A DNA stretch of 64,000 nt from Methanoregulaceae archaeon UBA467 (GCA_002503825.1 DASP01000005.1:62001-126000), one strand, 5' to 3'. Positions 37,378 to 45,521 are shown, counted from the stretch's first letter. The notes: generated by a model not told the origin, from the letters alone. Numbers and translations are program-made.

Positions 37378-38307
37378 ATGATGTTCAGTGTCGTGACCGG
37401 AGGAGCGGGATTTATTGGTTCGCACCTCGTGGATGCCCTCGTGGCACAGGGAGACCGGGTGCTGGTCATCGATTCCCTGGCCAGCGGAAGCAGGGCGAAC
37501 CTTGCAGGACACCTCGAAAAGAATGTGGAACTGGTCAGGGCTGACCTTCTCGATGACGGGTGGCAGCAGTCACTCAAAGAGGCCGACCGGGTCTATCACC
37601 TTGCCGCCGACCCTGATGTCAGGCAGAGTTCAATCACGCCTGATTCACAGATACGCAACAATATCATCGCAACCCAGAGGGTCCTCGAGGCCATGCGCCA
37701 TTCCGGTGTAAAACAGGTCGTCTTTACCTCCACATCGACGGTGTACGGCGAGGCGTCCGTCATCCCGACGCCGGAGTATTACACCCCGATGGAGCCCGTC
37801 TCGATCTACGGTGCCAGCAAGCTGGCCTGTGAAGCACTCATATCTGCGTACTGCCACAGTTTCGGGATGCAGGCATGGGTCTACCGCTTCGCCAACATCA
37901 TCGGGGAGCGGAGCGGTCATGGTGTCCTGTACGATTTTATTGCAAAACTCAGGCAGGACCCGCATACCCTTGAGATACTTGGCGACGGCAGGCAGAGCAA
38001 GTCCTATCTCGATGTGAAGGAGTGCGTAAAAGCCATGCTCTATGCCGCCGGGCATTCGGATGAAAGATATAACGTGTTTAATATCGGGTCAGAAGACTGG
38101 GTCGATGTAAAAACCATCGCCGATACGGTTGTCGGTGAGATGGGCCTGCCTGACGTCAGGTACCACTTTACCGGCGGAGAACGGGGGTGGGTCGGGGATG
38201 TTCCCAAAATGCAGCTCTCTGTTGACAAGCTCAAATCGCTCGGCTGGGCTCCCGGCGTCGGGTCCCGGGAGAGTATCCGCATGGCCGTAAGGTCAATGCT
38301 CGGGTGA
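37378..38307 (+). CDS. NAD-dependent sugar nucleotide epimerase/dehydratase
   Basis: 309 residues, short-chain extended family. TGGAGFIGSHLVDAL binds NAD; the catalytic Ser-Ser-Thr in FTSTSTVYG and YGASK (Tyr-x-x-x-Lys) are intact. It is close to archaeal UDP-glucose 4-epimerases, and probably supplies sugars for surface glycans. It is followed after 3 bp by a small membrane protein gene. Exact sugar unknown. Confidence 0.88.
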   Translation: MMFSVVTGGAGFIGSHLVDALVAQGDRVLVIDSLASGSRANLAGHLEKNVELVRADLLDDGWQQSLKEADRVYHLAADPDVRQSSITPDSQIRNNIIATQRVLEAMRHSGVKQVVFTSTSTVYGEASVIPTPEYYTPMEPVSIYGASKLACEALISAYCHSFGMQAWVYRFANIIGERSGHGVLYDFIAKLRQDPHTLEILGDGRQSKSYLDVKECVKAMLYAAGHSDERYNVFNIGSEDWVDVKTIADTVVGEMGLPDVRYHFTGGERGWVGDVPKMQLSVDKLKSLGWAPGVGSRESIRMAVRSMLG

Positions 38308-38310
38308 GCC

Positions 38311-38778
38311 ATGGACCTGATTTCTGCACTTACCGTCGTGCTGCTCGGTGCAACACCATTCCTGGAGGCCAGGTATGCGATTCCGCTGGCGATCCTGTAT
38401 GGTTTTCCGGCACCCGTCGCATTTTTCCTCGGCATACTCGGAAATATCCTCGTGATTATCCCGCTGCTCCTCCTGCTGGAACCGGTATCAACCTGGCTTT
38501 CCGCACGGTCGCTCACCATGAGGAAATTTTTCGGCTGGCTCTTCCAGAGGACCAGGAGACACGACCACTATATCCGCCGCTTTGGTCCGCCTGCACTCTT
38601 CCTCTTCGTGGCAATTCCGATACCTGTTACCGGGACGTGGACCGGTTGTGCTGCAGCATTCGTATTCGGCGTCCGGTTCAGGCATGCGTTTCCGGCGATT
38701 GCTGCCGGGGCAATCGTTGCGGCACTGATAACCACGCTTCCGACGTTAAGTCTCCTTGATCTTTTCGGAGGGGTATGA
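38311..38778 (+). CDS. Small multidrug-export family (COG2426) membrane protein
   Basis: 155 residues, four to five helices. The motif GATPFLEARYAIPLAI near the start and PIPVTGTWTGCAAAF in the middle are the landmarks. The family name comes from an old annotation; transport of drugs is not established. ATGA-type overlap with apgM. Confidence 0.82.
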   Translation: MDLISALTVVLLGATPFLEARYAIPLAILYGFPAPVAFFLGILGNILVIIPLLLLLEPVSTWLSARSLTMRKFFGWLFQRTRRHDHYIRRFGPPALFLFVAIPIPVTGTWTGCAAAFVFGVRFRHAFPAIAAGAIVAALITTLPTLSLLDLFGGV

Positions 38779-39929
38779 TGAAGTACCTGGTTATTCTCGG
38801 GGACGGTATGGCTGACGAGCCCCTTGACGAGCTTGAGGGGAAGACCCCGCTTGAATATGCCCACACCCCGTCCATGGACCGTATTGCCCGGGAGGGTTCG
38901 ATGGGCATGGTGCAGACCATCCCGGATGGATATGAGCCGGGAAGCGATATTGCAAACCTTTCGGTCCTCGGGTACGACCCCCAGCTGTACTATACCGGCA
39001 GGGGTCCGCTCGAGGCCATGAGCATGGGTATATCGCTTGGAGAGAACGACATCGCCTACCGGTGCAACCTGGTCTGCATCAGGGATGGGATCATGGAGGA
39101 TTTTTCAGCCGGCCATATCTCGAGCGGTGAAGGAGCGCGGCTCCTTGCATCACTGCAGGGAAAGGTAAAGGGGGCTGAATTCCATCCCGGTATCAGCTAC
39201 CGTAACCTCCTGGTCGTCAGCAATGGCAAAGGGTCGGTCACCGTTCCGCCGCATGACATCGTCGGCCAGCCGGTCCTTCCCTATCTCCCGCAGGATGGTG
39301 ATGCCCCGCTGCTCCTGTCATGCATGGAGCAGAGCCGGATCGAATTTCCGGACCACCCGGTCAACCGCGAGCGGAATGCCGCAGGGAAAGTTCCTGCAAC
39401 AGAGGTCTGGCCGTGGAGCGGAGGAAAAAAGCCCGCACTTCCTGATTTTTCAAAGAAGTTCGGGAGATCGGGGGGCATGATCTCTGCCGTCGACCTGCTG
39501 AACGGGATCGCTCGGTGCGCAGGCATGGAGGTGATACGCGTCCCGGGCGCGACCGGCTATCTTGACACCGATTACCAGGCAAAGGCCCGCTATGCCCTTC
39601 TTGCCCTGGAACACCTCGACTTTGTGTATGTGCATGTCGAAGCCCCGGACGAGGCAGGTCACCTCGGAAGCATCACTGAAAAAGTCAGGGCCATCGAGAA
39701 GGTCGACGAGATGATCGGCACTATCATGAAAGAATTTGCCGGGACCATCGCCGTGCTGCCCGATCACCCGACCCCCGTCAGGCTTAAGACCCACACCCGT
39801 GACCCGGTGCCATTCGCGGTGCTCGGGAAAGGGACGGACGACGCGACCTCTTTTTCAGAGAAAGAGGGAAGAAAAGGCAGATTCGGCCTGATCAGGGCCA
39901 CGGAATTACTCCCGCTGGTCTTTCGGTGA
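38775..39929 (+). CDS. apgM: 2,3-bisphosphoglycerate-independent phosphoglycerate mutase (archaeal ApgM)
   Basis: 384 residues. The alkaline-phosphatase-superfamily metal sites are intact: YLVILGDGMADEP at the start, GSDIANLSVLGYDP with the nucleophilic Ser, and EAPDEAGHLG, DHPTPV, KTHTRDPVPF toward the end. It interconverts 3- and 2-phosphoglycerate in gluconeogenesis. An ATG doublet (38775/38778) overlaps the upstream stop. Last host gene before the integrated element, 42 bp from attL. Confidence 0.93.
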   Translation: MMKYLVILGDGMADEPLDELEGKTPLEYAHTPSMDRIAREGSMGMVQTIPDGYEPGSDIANLSVLGYDPQLYYTGRGPLEAMSMGISLGENDIAYRCNLVCIRDGIMEDFSAGHISSGEGARLLASLQGKVKGAEFHPGISYRNLLVVSNGKGSVTVPPHDIVGQPVLPYLPQDGDAPLLLSCMEQSRIEFPDHPVNRERNAAGKVPATEVWPWSGGKKPALPDFSKKFGRSGGMISAVDLLNGIARCAGMEVIRVPGATGYLDTDYQAKARYALLALEHLDFVYVHVEAPDEAGHLGSITEKVRAIEKVDEMIGTIMKEFAGTIAVLPDHPTPVRLKTHTRDPVPFAVLGKGTDDATSFSEKEGRKGRFGLIRATELLPLVFR

Positions 39930-39971
39930 ATGTCACGGCATCAGTCCCATGCATCATCACAAGGATCAGTG

Positions 39972-39992
39972 GGGGTAACTATCATCATCTGC
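39972..39992 (+). repeat. attL: left end of the integrated element
   Basis: 21-bp sequence beginning GGGGTAACTATCATCATCTG, identical to 52922-52942. Direct orientation, one copy just outside the integrase gene and the other 12.95 kb away, is the pattern of tyrosine-recombinase attachment sites. Confidence 0.85.
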
Positions 39993-40042
39993 GCGCATTC
40001 ACCAGCGGATACTATTATTTATTTTTAAGATAATTATTTTTT

Positions 40043-41188
40043 ATGCCTTATCGGATCATCGACGCCGGCGCATACCTGAACAATCAGGTAAAGGCCGGGA
40101 CCATCTCCCGGGAGGATGCCGATCTTATTCATGACTTCTGCGAAGAGCGGAAAGCCACGAAGCAAGTATCTGAGGCAACCGCCCTGGTAACCTCGAAAGG
40201 ACTTACACAGTTTGCCCTTCATCTGGCACCCTTCAAGGAATGTACCTCGCAGGATATAATTAAGGCGATCAATGCAACCGATAAGAAATGGTCCCAAAAT
40301 ACACGGCGCCTGCGGGTGTTCTATCTGAAAACCTTTGCACAATGGCTTGTCAATGAGGGGTATAATTCAAAGATTGACATTAAGAAGATTGATTCCATCA
40401 AGACACCCAAGGCCAACAAAGCCACGAAAACAGCCTCACAGATGATCTCCGAAGAAAAGATCGATGAGATGATCAAGTCCTGTAAAAATCAACGTGACAG
40501 GGCTCTTATATCGTTCATGTATGAGGGTGCACTCCGGCCTATTGAAGTCCGGCAGGCTAAATGGTCGCAGGTCACTTTCGATGAATACGGGGCAATATTC
40601 AACACTGCAGGTAAGACGGGGCAGCCTCGCCGGATCCGGCTGTTGGTTTACGCTCCTTATCTCGCAGCATGGCAACAGAGCTATCCCGGGGATCCGGAGG
40701 GTGACGCGCTGGTATTTGTCACAAGAAAGGGGGGGATGATTTCCCGCCAGCTCTTCGATGATATCATCAGCCATGCAGCAAAGGCCGCCGGTCTGAATGG
40801 GGTGTTCCCGTATATCCTGCGTCACAGTCGGATCACTTCAATGGTCAACCAGGAGATCCCCGAGAGCATCATCAAGCTGCAGGCATGGGGGCATATAGCC
40901 ACGCCTATGATGGCAACTTACACCCACCTTACAGACGGTGCGGTTGATGATGTGATGTTGGCCCGGGCTGGTGTAAAGAAACGAGGGAGGCCCAAGGGAC
41001 CAAGCATCAAGCCTATCCAGTGTCCGCACTGCAATCATGTAAATCTGCCAGGGGTCCGGCATTGTAACCTATGCGGGCGGTCGCTGACAGAAGAGGCAGC
41101 CGCAACGCAGGATACACTCATCGATCTCATGCGGAAGCTGGCAAAGGAGCACCCGGAAGAGGTCATGGAAGCGCTTAAAAAACTATAA
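40043..41188 (+). CDS. int: Tyrosine recombinase (integrase) with C-terminal zinc ribbon
   Basis: 381 residues. An N-terminal SAM-like core-binding domain (about 1-125) is followed by the catalytic domain. Active-site residues: R165 in GALRPIE, K191 in the KTGQPR hairpin, R260 in YILRHSR (the first His of HxLRH is Tyr here), H284 in WGH, and the nucleophile Y293 in ATYTHLT. A zinc ribbon (C327, C330, C341, C344) follows a KKRGRPKG basic linker. It lies 50 bp inside attL with an AT-rich promoter and no leader, and would catalyse integration and excision at the 21-bp repeat. Confidence 0.95.
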   Translation: MPYRIIDAGAYLNNQVKAGTISREDADLIHDFCEERKATKQVSEATALVTSKGLTQFALHLAPFKECTSQDIIKAINATDKKWSQNTRRLRVFYLKTFAQWLVNEGYNSKIDIKKIDSIKTPKANKATKTASQMISEEKIDEMIKSCKNQRDRALISFMYEGALRPIEVRQAKWSQVTFDEYGAIFNTAGKTGQPRRIRLLVYAPYLAAWQQSYPGDPEGDALVFVTRKGGMISRQLFDDIISHAAKAAGLNGVFPYILRHSRITSMVNQEIPESIIKLQAWGHIATPMMATYTHLTDGAVDDVMLARAGVKKRGRPKGPSIKPIQCPHCNHVNLPGVRHCNLCGRSLTEEAAATQDTLIDLMRKLAKEHPEEVMEALKKL

Positions 41189-41228
41189 TAAACTATAATT
41201 ATTCATTTTTCGATTTTATTGGCACTCC

Positions 41229-41260
41229 TACAATTGTAAGAAGTTTCTGGTATACCAGAA
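41229..41260. promoter_or_regulatory. Palindromic operator upstream of the element's main operon
   Basis: A perfect 16-bp palindrome TTCTGGTATACCAGAA (41245-41260), preceded by a 10-bp palindrome TACAATTGTA (41229-41238). The 16-mer touches the BRE/TATA region of the next promoter, so a bound dimeric repressor would block TFB/TBP. The RHH protein encoded immediately downstream is the natural candidate (inference). Confidence 0.7.
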
Positions 41261-41266
41261 CGGAAG

Positions 41267-41276
41267 TTTATATAAA
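41267..41276 (+). promoter_or_regulatory. TATA box of the element's main operon
   Basis: tttatataaa is centred about 26 bp upstream of the ATG at 41298. This implies transcription starting at or next to the start codon, that is, a leaderless mRNA. Confidence 0.7.
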
Positions 41277-41297
41277 ATTAGCGCCCGAATATATTCA

Positions 41298-41465
41298 ATG
41301 TATAGACATATTCTAAAAAACGGGAGCCGAAATGTCATTACATCCGTAAGCATTCCGGAACACCTTCACCAATTCGCCCGTGGACATCACATTTCTCTTT
41401 CGGGTACTTTAAAGCGCTCACTTGAACTCGAATTGTCGAAAGCAGAGAGCGGAGTGGCATTATGA
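41298..41465 (+). CDS. Small ribbon-helix-helix-like regulator
   Basis: 55 residues. A beta strand (NVITSVSIP) precedes two helices (EHLHQFARGHH and LSGTLKRSLELEL), the pattern of RHH DNA-binding proteins of archaeal viruses and plasmids. It starts at the predicted transcription start and lies 37 bp from a perfect palindrome, so autoregulation is likely. Its stop overlaps the next ATG (ATGA). Confidence 0.7.
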   Translation: MYRHILKNGSRNVITSVSIPEHLHQFARGHHISLSGTLKRSLELELSKAESGVAL

Positions 41466-41500
41466 CCGCTGAAGCTGATTTCCGGGGGAATGGACAGTGA
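41462..41500 (+). CDS. 12-codon mini-ORF, possible translational coupler
   Basis: ATG 41462 overlaps the preceding stop as ATGA. It reads 12 codons (MTAEADFRGNGQ) and ends in TGA, which overlaps the next GTG start as GTGA. It probably carries ribosomes from the RHH gene to the next ORF and need not make a functional peptide. Confidence 0.35.
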   Translation: MTAEADFRGNGQ

Positions 41501-41682
41501 GTGAAGCTTGCCGGCCTCTCACGCCATCCCCATCTTCTTTGTGTTCGGTTGGGAATAAACCCCTTCCTCGGGTAACACATGAAGATATCACGCATCTTCC
41601 CCCGCTGGAACGCGTCCTTGCTCAGCACTTCCATGAGAAGTTCCCGGGAAAATATTTTACTATAGTCGGTGGGGGTCCGTAA
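41497..41682 (+). CDS. Small hypothetical element protein (61 aa)
   Basis: 61 residues, Pro-rich first half and a helical ERVLAQHFHEKFPG segment. Start is GTG 41497 with a GGGGGAA about 10 bases upstream. Its stop is followed by one base and then the next ATG. No family recognised; the coupling supports that it is translated. Confidence 0.5.
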   Translation: MSEACRPLTPSPSSLCSVGNKPLPRVTHEDITHLPPLERVLAQHFHEKFPGKYFTIVGGGP

Positions 41683-41683
41683 A

Positions 41684-42022
41684 ATGGAGAACCCCGGTGG
41701 AGCAACCGGGGTGATGAAGGATAGCAAAGTTAGGGCAGCTTCCTTAAGTTATTCTTTATCTCCTCAAGTGGCAATAAATGATTCCCCTTCTTATGAATAT
41801 TGGGTGAGCATGTCCCGGCTCCAGCATATCGTTGGCGTCGTAAAATCCCGCGGGGTGGAAAATGCAGATGAATGGCAGCGCCTTGCTCGGATCTGCAAAT
41901 TGGTATCTCGGCGGAAAAAGTCCTTTTTGTATCGGGAATTCCGGCCATTATTCTCACAGCCAAGCATGGAATACCTTTTCGGCCGTGATTTTTACCCCTT
42001 GCCGTGGGAGATCGTCCGATGA
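41684..42022 (+). CDS. Hypothetical element protein (112 aa)
   Basis: About 112 residues, soluble, basic in the C-terminal half (CKLVSRRKKSFLYREF). No family recognised. The first codons contain a perfect 8-bp hairpin (41691-41712), and a second ATG lies at 41714 just after it, so either start could be used. Its stop overlaps the ATPase gene's ATG (ATGA). Confidence 0.55.
   Translation: MENPGGATGVMKDSKVRAASLSYSLSPQVAINDSPSYEYWVSMSRLQHIVGVVKSRGVENADEWQRLARICKLVSRRKKSFLYREFRPLFSQPSMEYLFGRDFYPLPWEIVR
41691..41712 (+). promoter_or_regulatory. Hairpin at the start of the 112-aa ORF
   Basis: ACCCCGGT (41691-41698) pairs with ACCGGGGT (41705-41712) across a six-base loop. Being inside the first codons and before an alternative ATG, it could tune translation or act as an attenuator. 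Confidence 0.45.
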
Positions 42023-43440
42023 ACGGAACCGAGGCCCCCCCATCAGGGCAGCCATTCAATCTTTCTGATGCCATGCGGTGTGATAATCTCACCACGTCAG
42101 ATGAGGCGGCAGCAGCAACGGTCCGGGAGATTGAGAGCATAGAGCGGGAAGCGGATCGGATCCTCCGGGAAGGTGAGCCCTTTGATTTTTTCTGCAGGAC
42201 CTTTTCCCTGGACCATGAGGGAGATCGTACCGCTGCCCGCTGCATGGCCATGGTGTTCGCCTCCTCCTCTGTCGCGAATGGTGACGGGTTGCATTGCTAT
42301 CTTTCCGGGTCCTCCGGGAGAGGGAAATCTCATGCAGCCGAAACAATGTTCAGACAGCTCCCGGATGAATACCGGTATGATCGCGCCTTCTCTGATAAAT
42401 ATCTCTTCTATGCGGGGAATTCGGCGGAATCCGGCCTAAAGCCTGGTGTGGTAATACTCCTCGATGATCAGACCTTAAGCGAGGCGGTGGAGGAGGTCTT
42501 CAAAGTAGCCGTCTCGAAGTTTTCCGATGGCGTGGTCTACGGAACAGTATTCTCTCAAAAACCCGTCACGCTGAAGATGCCGCCCCGGATCGCCTGGGTC
42601 CTCCTGAAGGTCGATGACCCGGGAGACGACCAGGCAATGAACCGGTTGATTCAGGCTCGCATTCAGGAGACGGAAGAGAAGGTCCGGGACAGTGCGAAAA
42701 AGATCCAGGAGAAGTACCGGAACCTTGAGAGAAGGAATATCGGATGCGACCGCCGGGAGATCCGGATCTGCCGGGCCATGTGGACCCGGATAAAAAGTGA
42801 GTGCGTGGCTGTGGAAGTCCCATGCGCCGGCCATGTAATCTTTGCAGATTTTGAGAACCTGCGAAACCATGAGTTATTTTTCAATCTCATCATGGCTCAT
42901 GCGGTCATCCACCGGAGGCAGCGGGAGGAGATCGGACGAACCGAGGACGATATCCCCATAATCCAGGCGATCGAGGCGGATTATAAAGAGGCGAAACTGA
43001 TCTTTGAATCCCTTCATTCATTCGGCGGGCAGCAACACAATACCCTGACCAATGAGGACCGGGTGATCAAATCCCTGATCGACCTGGATCTAGTGGATGG
43101 GATCTTCACCGTTCGGCAGGTTGCAGAATCGATCAAGCTCTCCCATAAGACTGTCCACCGGGCGATCAACGGGAGGGAAAGTTCGGGGAAGTCACGGGGA
43201 AGTATGGGGGGATTGCTGGAGAAGTGCCCCTATATCCAGAGTGCCGGGAAACGTGGCCGGTATGAACTGGAGACGGGTGTAGAATACATCAGAGGAGAGG
43301 GAAGGAATAGCGAGATAATTAGAAAAGAATCTTTTAACGAGATTATTTATAAGGTAGATATTCCCGGGCTGAAGGACTGGAAAAACCAGGAAGAGCCGGT
43401 AAAACTTACCCCTGGGTTCAAGTGGGAGGGACGGTCATAA
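42019..43440 (+). CDS. P-loop ATPase with C-terminal winged-helix/HTH (replication protein candidate)
   Basis: 473 residues. Walker A GSSGRGKSHA at about 97-106, Walker B GVVILLDD at 143-150, a basic helical middle (QARIQETEEKVRDSAKK) and an HTH near residues 365-395 (FTVRQVAESIKLSHKTVHRAI). No ring-helicase or terminase motif is evident. Such ATPase-HTH proteins of plasmids and viruses often act in replication initiation or helicase loading; this is inference. The 3' part of the gene contains GGGGAAGT strings that recur inverted just downstream. Confidence 0.75.
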   Translation: MNGTEAPPSGQPFNLSDAMRCDNLTTSDEAAAATVREIESIEREADRILREGEPFDFFCRTFSLDHEGDRTAARCMAMVFASSSVANGDGLHCYLSGSSGRGKSHAAETMFRQLPDEYRYDRAFSDKYLFYAGNSAESGLKPGVVILLDDQTLSEAVEEVFKVAVSKFSDGVVYGTVFSQKPVTLKMPPRIAWVLLKVDDPGDDQAMNRLIQARIQETEEKVRDSAKKIQEKYRNLERRNIGCDRREIRICRAMWTRIKSECVAVEVPCAGHVIFADFENLRNHELFFNLIMAHAVIHRRQREEIGRTEDDIPIIQAIEADYKEAKLIFESLHSFGGQQHNTLTNEDRVIKSLIDLDLVDGIFTVRQVAESIKLSHKTVHRAINGRESSGKSRGSMGGLLEKCPYIQSAGKRGRYELETGVEYIRGEGRNSEIIRKESFNEIIYKVDIPGLKDWKNQEEPVKLTPGFKWEGRS

Positions 43441-43475
43441 TGCCCAACTTCCCCATACTTCCCCGCCATTTCCCC
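43185..43475. repeat. GGGGAAGT iteron-like motifs
   Basis: GGGGAAGT occurs at 43185 and 43196 on the plus strand. Its complement ACTTCCCC lies at 43447 and 43457, with a variant at 43468. The longer string GGGGAAGTATGGGG is present in both orientations (43196 and about 43451-43464). Another plus copy is near 43709. The density is unusual and suggests protein-binding sites. Confidence 0.5.
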
Positions 43476-43811
43476 AACCTTGTGGGGAGGTTGAATCTCG
43501 AAGAGAATCGCCCCATTTCCCTTAATACTATTATAAAAAATATATTTTATTATAATATACCCATAAGGAGGGGAAGAGAGACATGCTCTCCCTTTTCCCG
43601 GTCTCTCTCTGTCATTCCCCCAAATAGTGGGAAAGTGGGAAAGTTGAAATTATTAAACCTCATTTCAGGCCATTTCTTTGATTCTGAGGGATTCTCTGGC
43701 TTAAATCGGTTGGGGAAGTTGTTTTCACAGATAACCCGGATATCCCGCCCACCTTTATCAGTGTTCCCACCTCGTCCACCGACCCCGGCACCCTTCGGGG
43801 GATCACCATGA
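43440..43811 (+). CDS. Uncertain ORF (123 aa) overlapping an origin-like region
   Basis: The ATG overlaps the upstream stop (TAATG) and its stop overlaps the next ATG (ATGA), which argues for translation. Against it, composition is odd (FPILPRHFPNL, then NTIIKNIFYYNI from a 37-bp AT-rich tract, then a Pro-rich end) and the DNA consists of repeats. Both readings remain open. Confidence 0.3.
   Translation: MPNFPILPRHFPNLVGRLNLEENRPISLNTIIKNIFYYNIPIRRGRETCSPFSRSLSVIPPNSGKVGKLKLLNLISGHFFDSEGFSGLNRLGKLFSQITRISRPPLSVFPPRPPTPAPFGGSP
43520..43562. other. AT-rich tract next to iteron-like motifs (candidate origin)
   Basis: About 40 bp of almost pure A/T (cttaatactattataaaaaa, then tatattttattataatata) in otherwise GC-balanced DNA. 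Together with the GGGGAAGT motifs on both sides and the adjacent ATPase-HTH gene it has the features of a plasmid-type origin. It could also hold promoters for the terminase genes. Confidence 0.4.
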
Positions 43812-44008
43812 GTGAACTTCCAAAAACCCGGGAGGGGGCGATCGCTCTCCTTCGAAAATTAGGATGGAATACCAACGAACTGTCACCAGACGAACGGCAA
43901 GCCATCAGGAAATTATACGGTCTTGAGCCGGTCCCACTCCCGCCCGGTGCCCGATACATCGACCGGGAGAAGAAACCTGATCAGGATACGGAAGGGGGCG
44001 ATACCTGA
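43808..44008 (+). CDS. Small hypothetical element protein (66 aa)
   Basis: 66 residues, charged and soluble; a helical EGAIALLRKLGWNTNELSPDE stretch could be a small DNA-binding or adaptor motif. Overlaps at both ends (ATGA upstream, TGATG downstream) tie it to the terminase genes. Preceded by GGGGGAT. Confidence 0.6.
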   Translation: MSELPKTREGAIALLRKLGWNTNELSPDERQAIRKLYGLEPVPLPPGARYIDREKKPDQDTEGGDT

Positions 44009-44598
44009 TGCCTCAACCCTGCAGCATATGCACTCACCCGGACCTGACCACAATCAACCGGGAACTATCAAATGGTACCTCTTTGCGAAACATAGCGCGA
44101 CAGTACGGAGTCTCGAAGGATGCGCTCTCCCGCCATAAAAAACACGTTTCTGTGACTCTTCGGGATATAACCCAGGCTGTGCAAAACTCACCAGAACCGC
44201 GACAAAGCGCGACACTCCAGGACCAACTCCTGACTCTCATTACCAAGGCTCACACACTCACCGAGGCTGCAGAAGCGGCGGGCGATCTTCGTACCGCACT
44301 GCAGGGCGTACGAGAGGTCCGGGGATGCCTGGACCTGCTAGGAAAGGTTGTGGGTGACCTGCCAACCGGCACCATGATCGGGATCTGCGTCTCCCCGGAG
44401 TGGACCGCCATCCGCACCGCTATCCTTCACGCCCTGGAACCCTACCCGCAGGCCCGGCAGGCAGTGGTGGAAGCACTGGATCAAATCCCAAGCTTTACCC
44501 CGGCGCCCGTCCAGGTGGGAACCTTCACGAGTAAACCCAGGTCCGGATCCAGACCCACACGACTATCAGATCTGATGAGAGGTGAAGGCACAGAATGA
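44008..44598 (+). CDS. Terminase small subunit-like DNA-binding protein
   Basis: 196 residues. An N-terminal Cys/His motif (CSICTHPD) and an HTH (SLRNIARQYGVSKDALSRHKKH, about 25-46) precede helical regions and a disordered basic C-terminus. This layout, immediately upstream of a terminase ATPase, fits a small terminase that recognises DNA for packaging. A general transcription regulator is the alternative. Confidence 0.65.
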   Translation: MPQPCSICTHPDLTTINRELSNGTSLRNIARQYGVSKDALSRHKKHVSVTLRDITQAVQNSPEPRQSATLQDQLLTLITKAHTLTEAAEAAGDLRTALQGVREVRGCLDLLGKVVGDLPTGTMIGICVSPEWTAIRTAILHALEPYPQARQAVVEALDQIPSFTPAPVQVGTFTSKPRSGSRPTRLSDLMRGEGTE

Positions 44599-45521
44599 TA
44601 CCGAAAGTAATACCCGATATTGAAAACGTAACACAAACCGCATACCCTATCACTCCGGCCACGATCGAGAAATCAGGAACGGCCCCGATTGAGAAAATAA
44701 CGCCATATAAGACAATTGCGCAGAATAAATATTCTCTGACAAACACCCTGAAAACGCAGGATGCAAAGCGCGATCTTATTTTTGCGCTCGATCCGGTCTC
44801 ATTTGCCGCGCACGTTGTAGATTTTGATCTTGATACCTGGCAGGTCCGGGCCCTCAGGTCACCCGCAAAGCGGCAGATATTCAACTGTACCCGGCAGGCG
44901 GGGAAGTCAACCACGGCAGCAATCAAGGCGCTCCACCGTGCGATCTACTTCCCACGGTCTCTCGTGCTCCTGGTCTCACCCTCCCTCAGGCAGTCTTCGG
45001 AGCTCTTCCGGAAGGTCACCGACCTGACCGATCACCTTCCCACATCTCCCCGCCTGACAGAGGATAACCGGCTCAGTCTCACCATGCAGAACGGGAGCCG
45101 GATCGTTTCACTGCCGGGGAAAGAAGAGACGATCCGGGGCTATTCAGGCGCCTCCCTCATAATTGAGGATGAGGCCTCCCGGGTCCCTGACGATCTGTAC
45201 CGTGCGGTCCGGCCTATGCTGGCAGTCTCCCGGGGGCAACTTATCCTTATGAGCACGCCATTCGGGAAACGGGGCCATTTTCATGACGAATGGACGAACG
45301 AGGAGCCCGCATGGGAACGGATCATGATCCCTGCATCAGCCTGTCCGCGTATCACCCCGGAGTTCCTGGAAGAGGAACGGCGATCTATGGGGGATTGGTG
45401 GTACCGGCAGGAATACGAGTGTCAGTTCGTGCAGACGGTCGATACGGTCTTCGATTATGAAATGGTGATGTCTGCGGTATCGGATGAAGTAAAACCGCTT
45501 TTTGCAGGAGTTGAAAAATGA
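44595..45521 (+). CDS. terL: Terminase large subunit, ATPase domain (split gene)
   Basis: 308 residues. Walker A TRQAGKST at 99-106 (arginine-containing, as in phage terminases), Walker B LIIEDEAS at 188-195 and the coupling motif STPFGKRG at 220-227. It would power DNA translocation into a virus head. The usual nuclease domain is missing from this ORF and is encoded by the next one, whose ATG overlaps this stop after a run of five A residues. Confidence 0.88.
   Translation: MIPKVIPDIENVTQTAYPITPATIEKSGTAPIEKITPYKTIAQNKYSLTNTLKTQDAKRDLIFALDPVSFAAHVVDFDLDTWQVRALRSPAKRQIFNCTRQAGKSTTAAIKALHRAIYFPRSLVLLVSPSLRQSSELFRKVTDLTDHLPTSPRLTEDNRLSLTMQNGSRIVSLPGKEETIRGYSGASLIIEDEASRVPDDLYRAVRPMLAVSRGQLILMSTPFGKRGHFHDEWTNEEPAWERIMIPASACPRITPEFLEEERRSMGDWWYRQEYECQFVQTVDTVFDYEMVMSAVSDEVKPLFAGVEK

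Noticed and set aside
41338..41727. 129-codon minus-strand frame in the element
   Set aside because: It runs against a chain of coupled plus-strand ORFs and the RHH gene.
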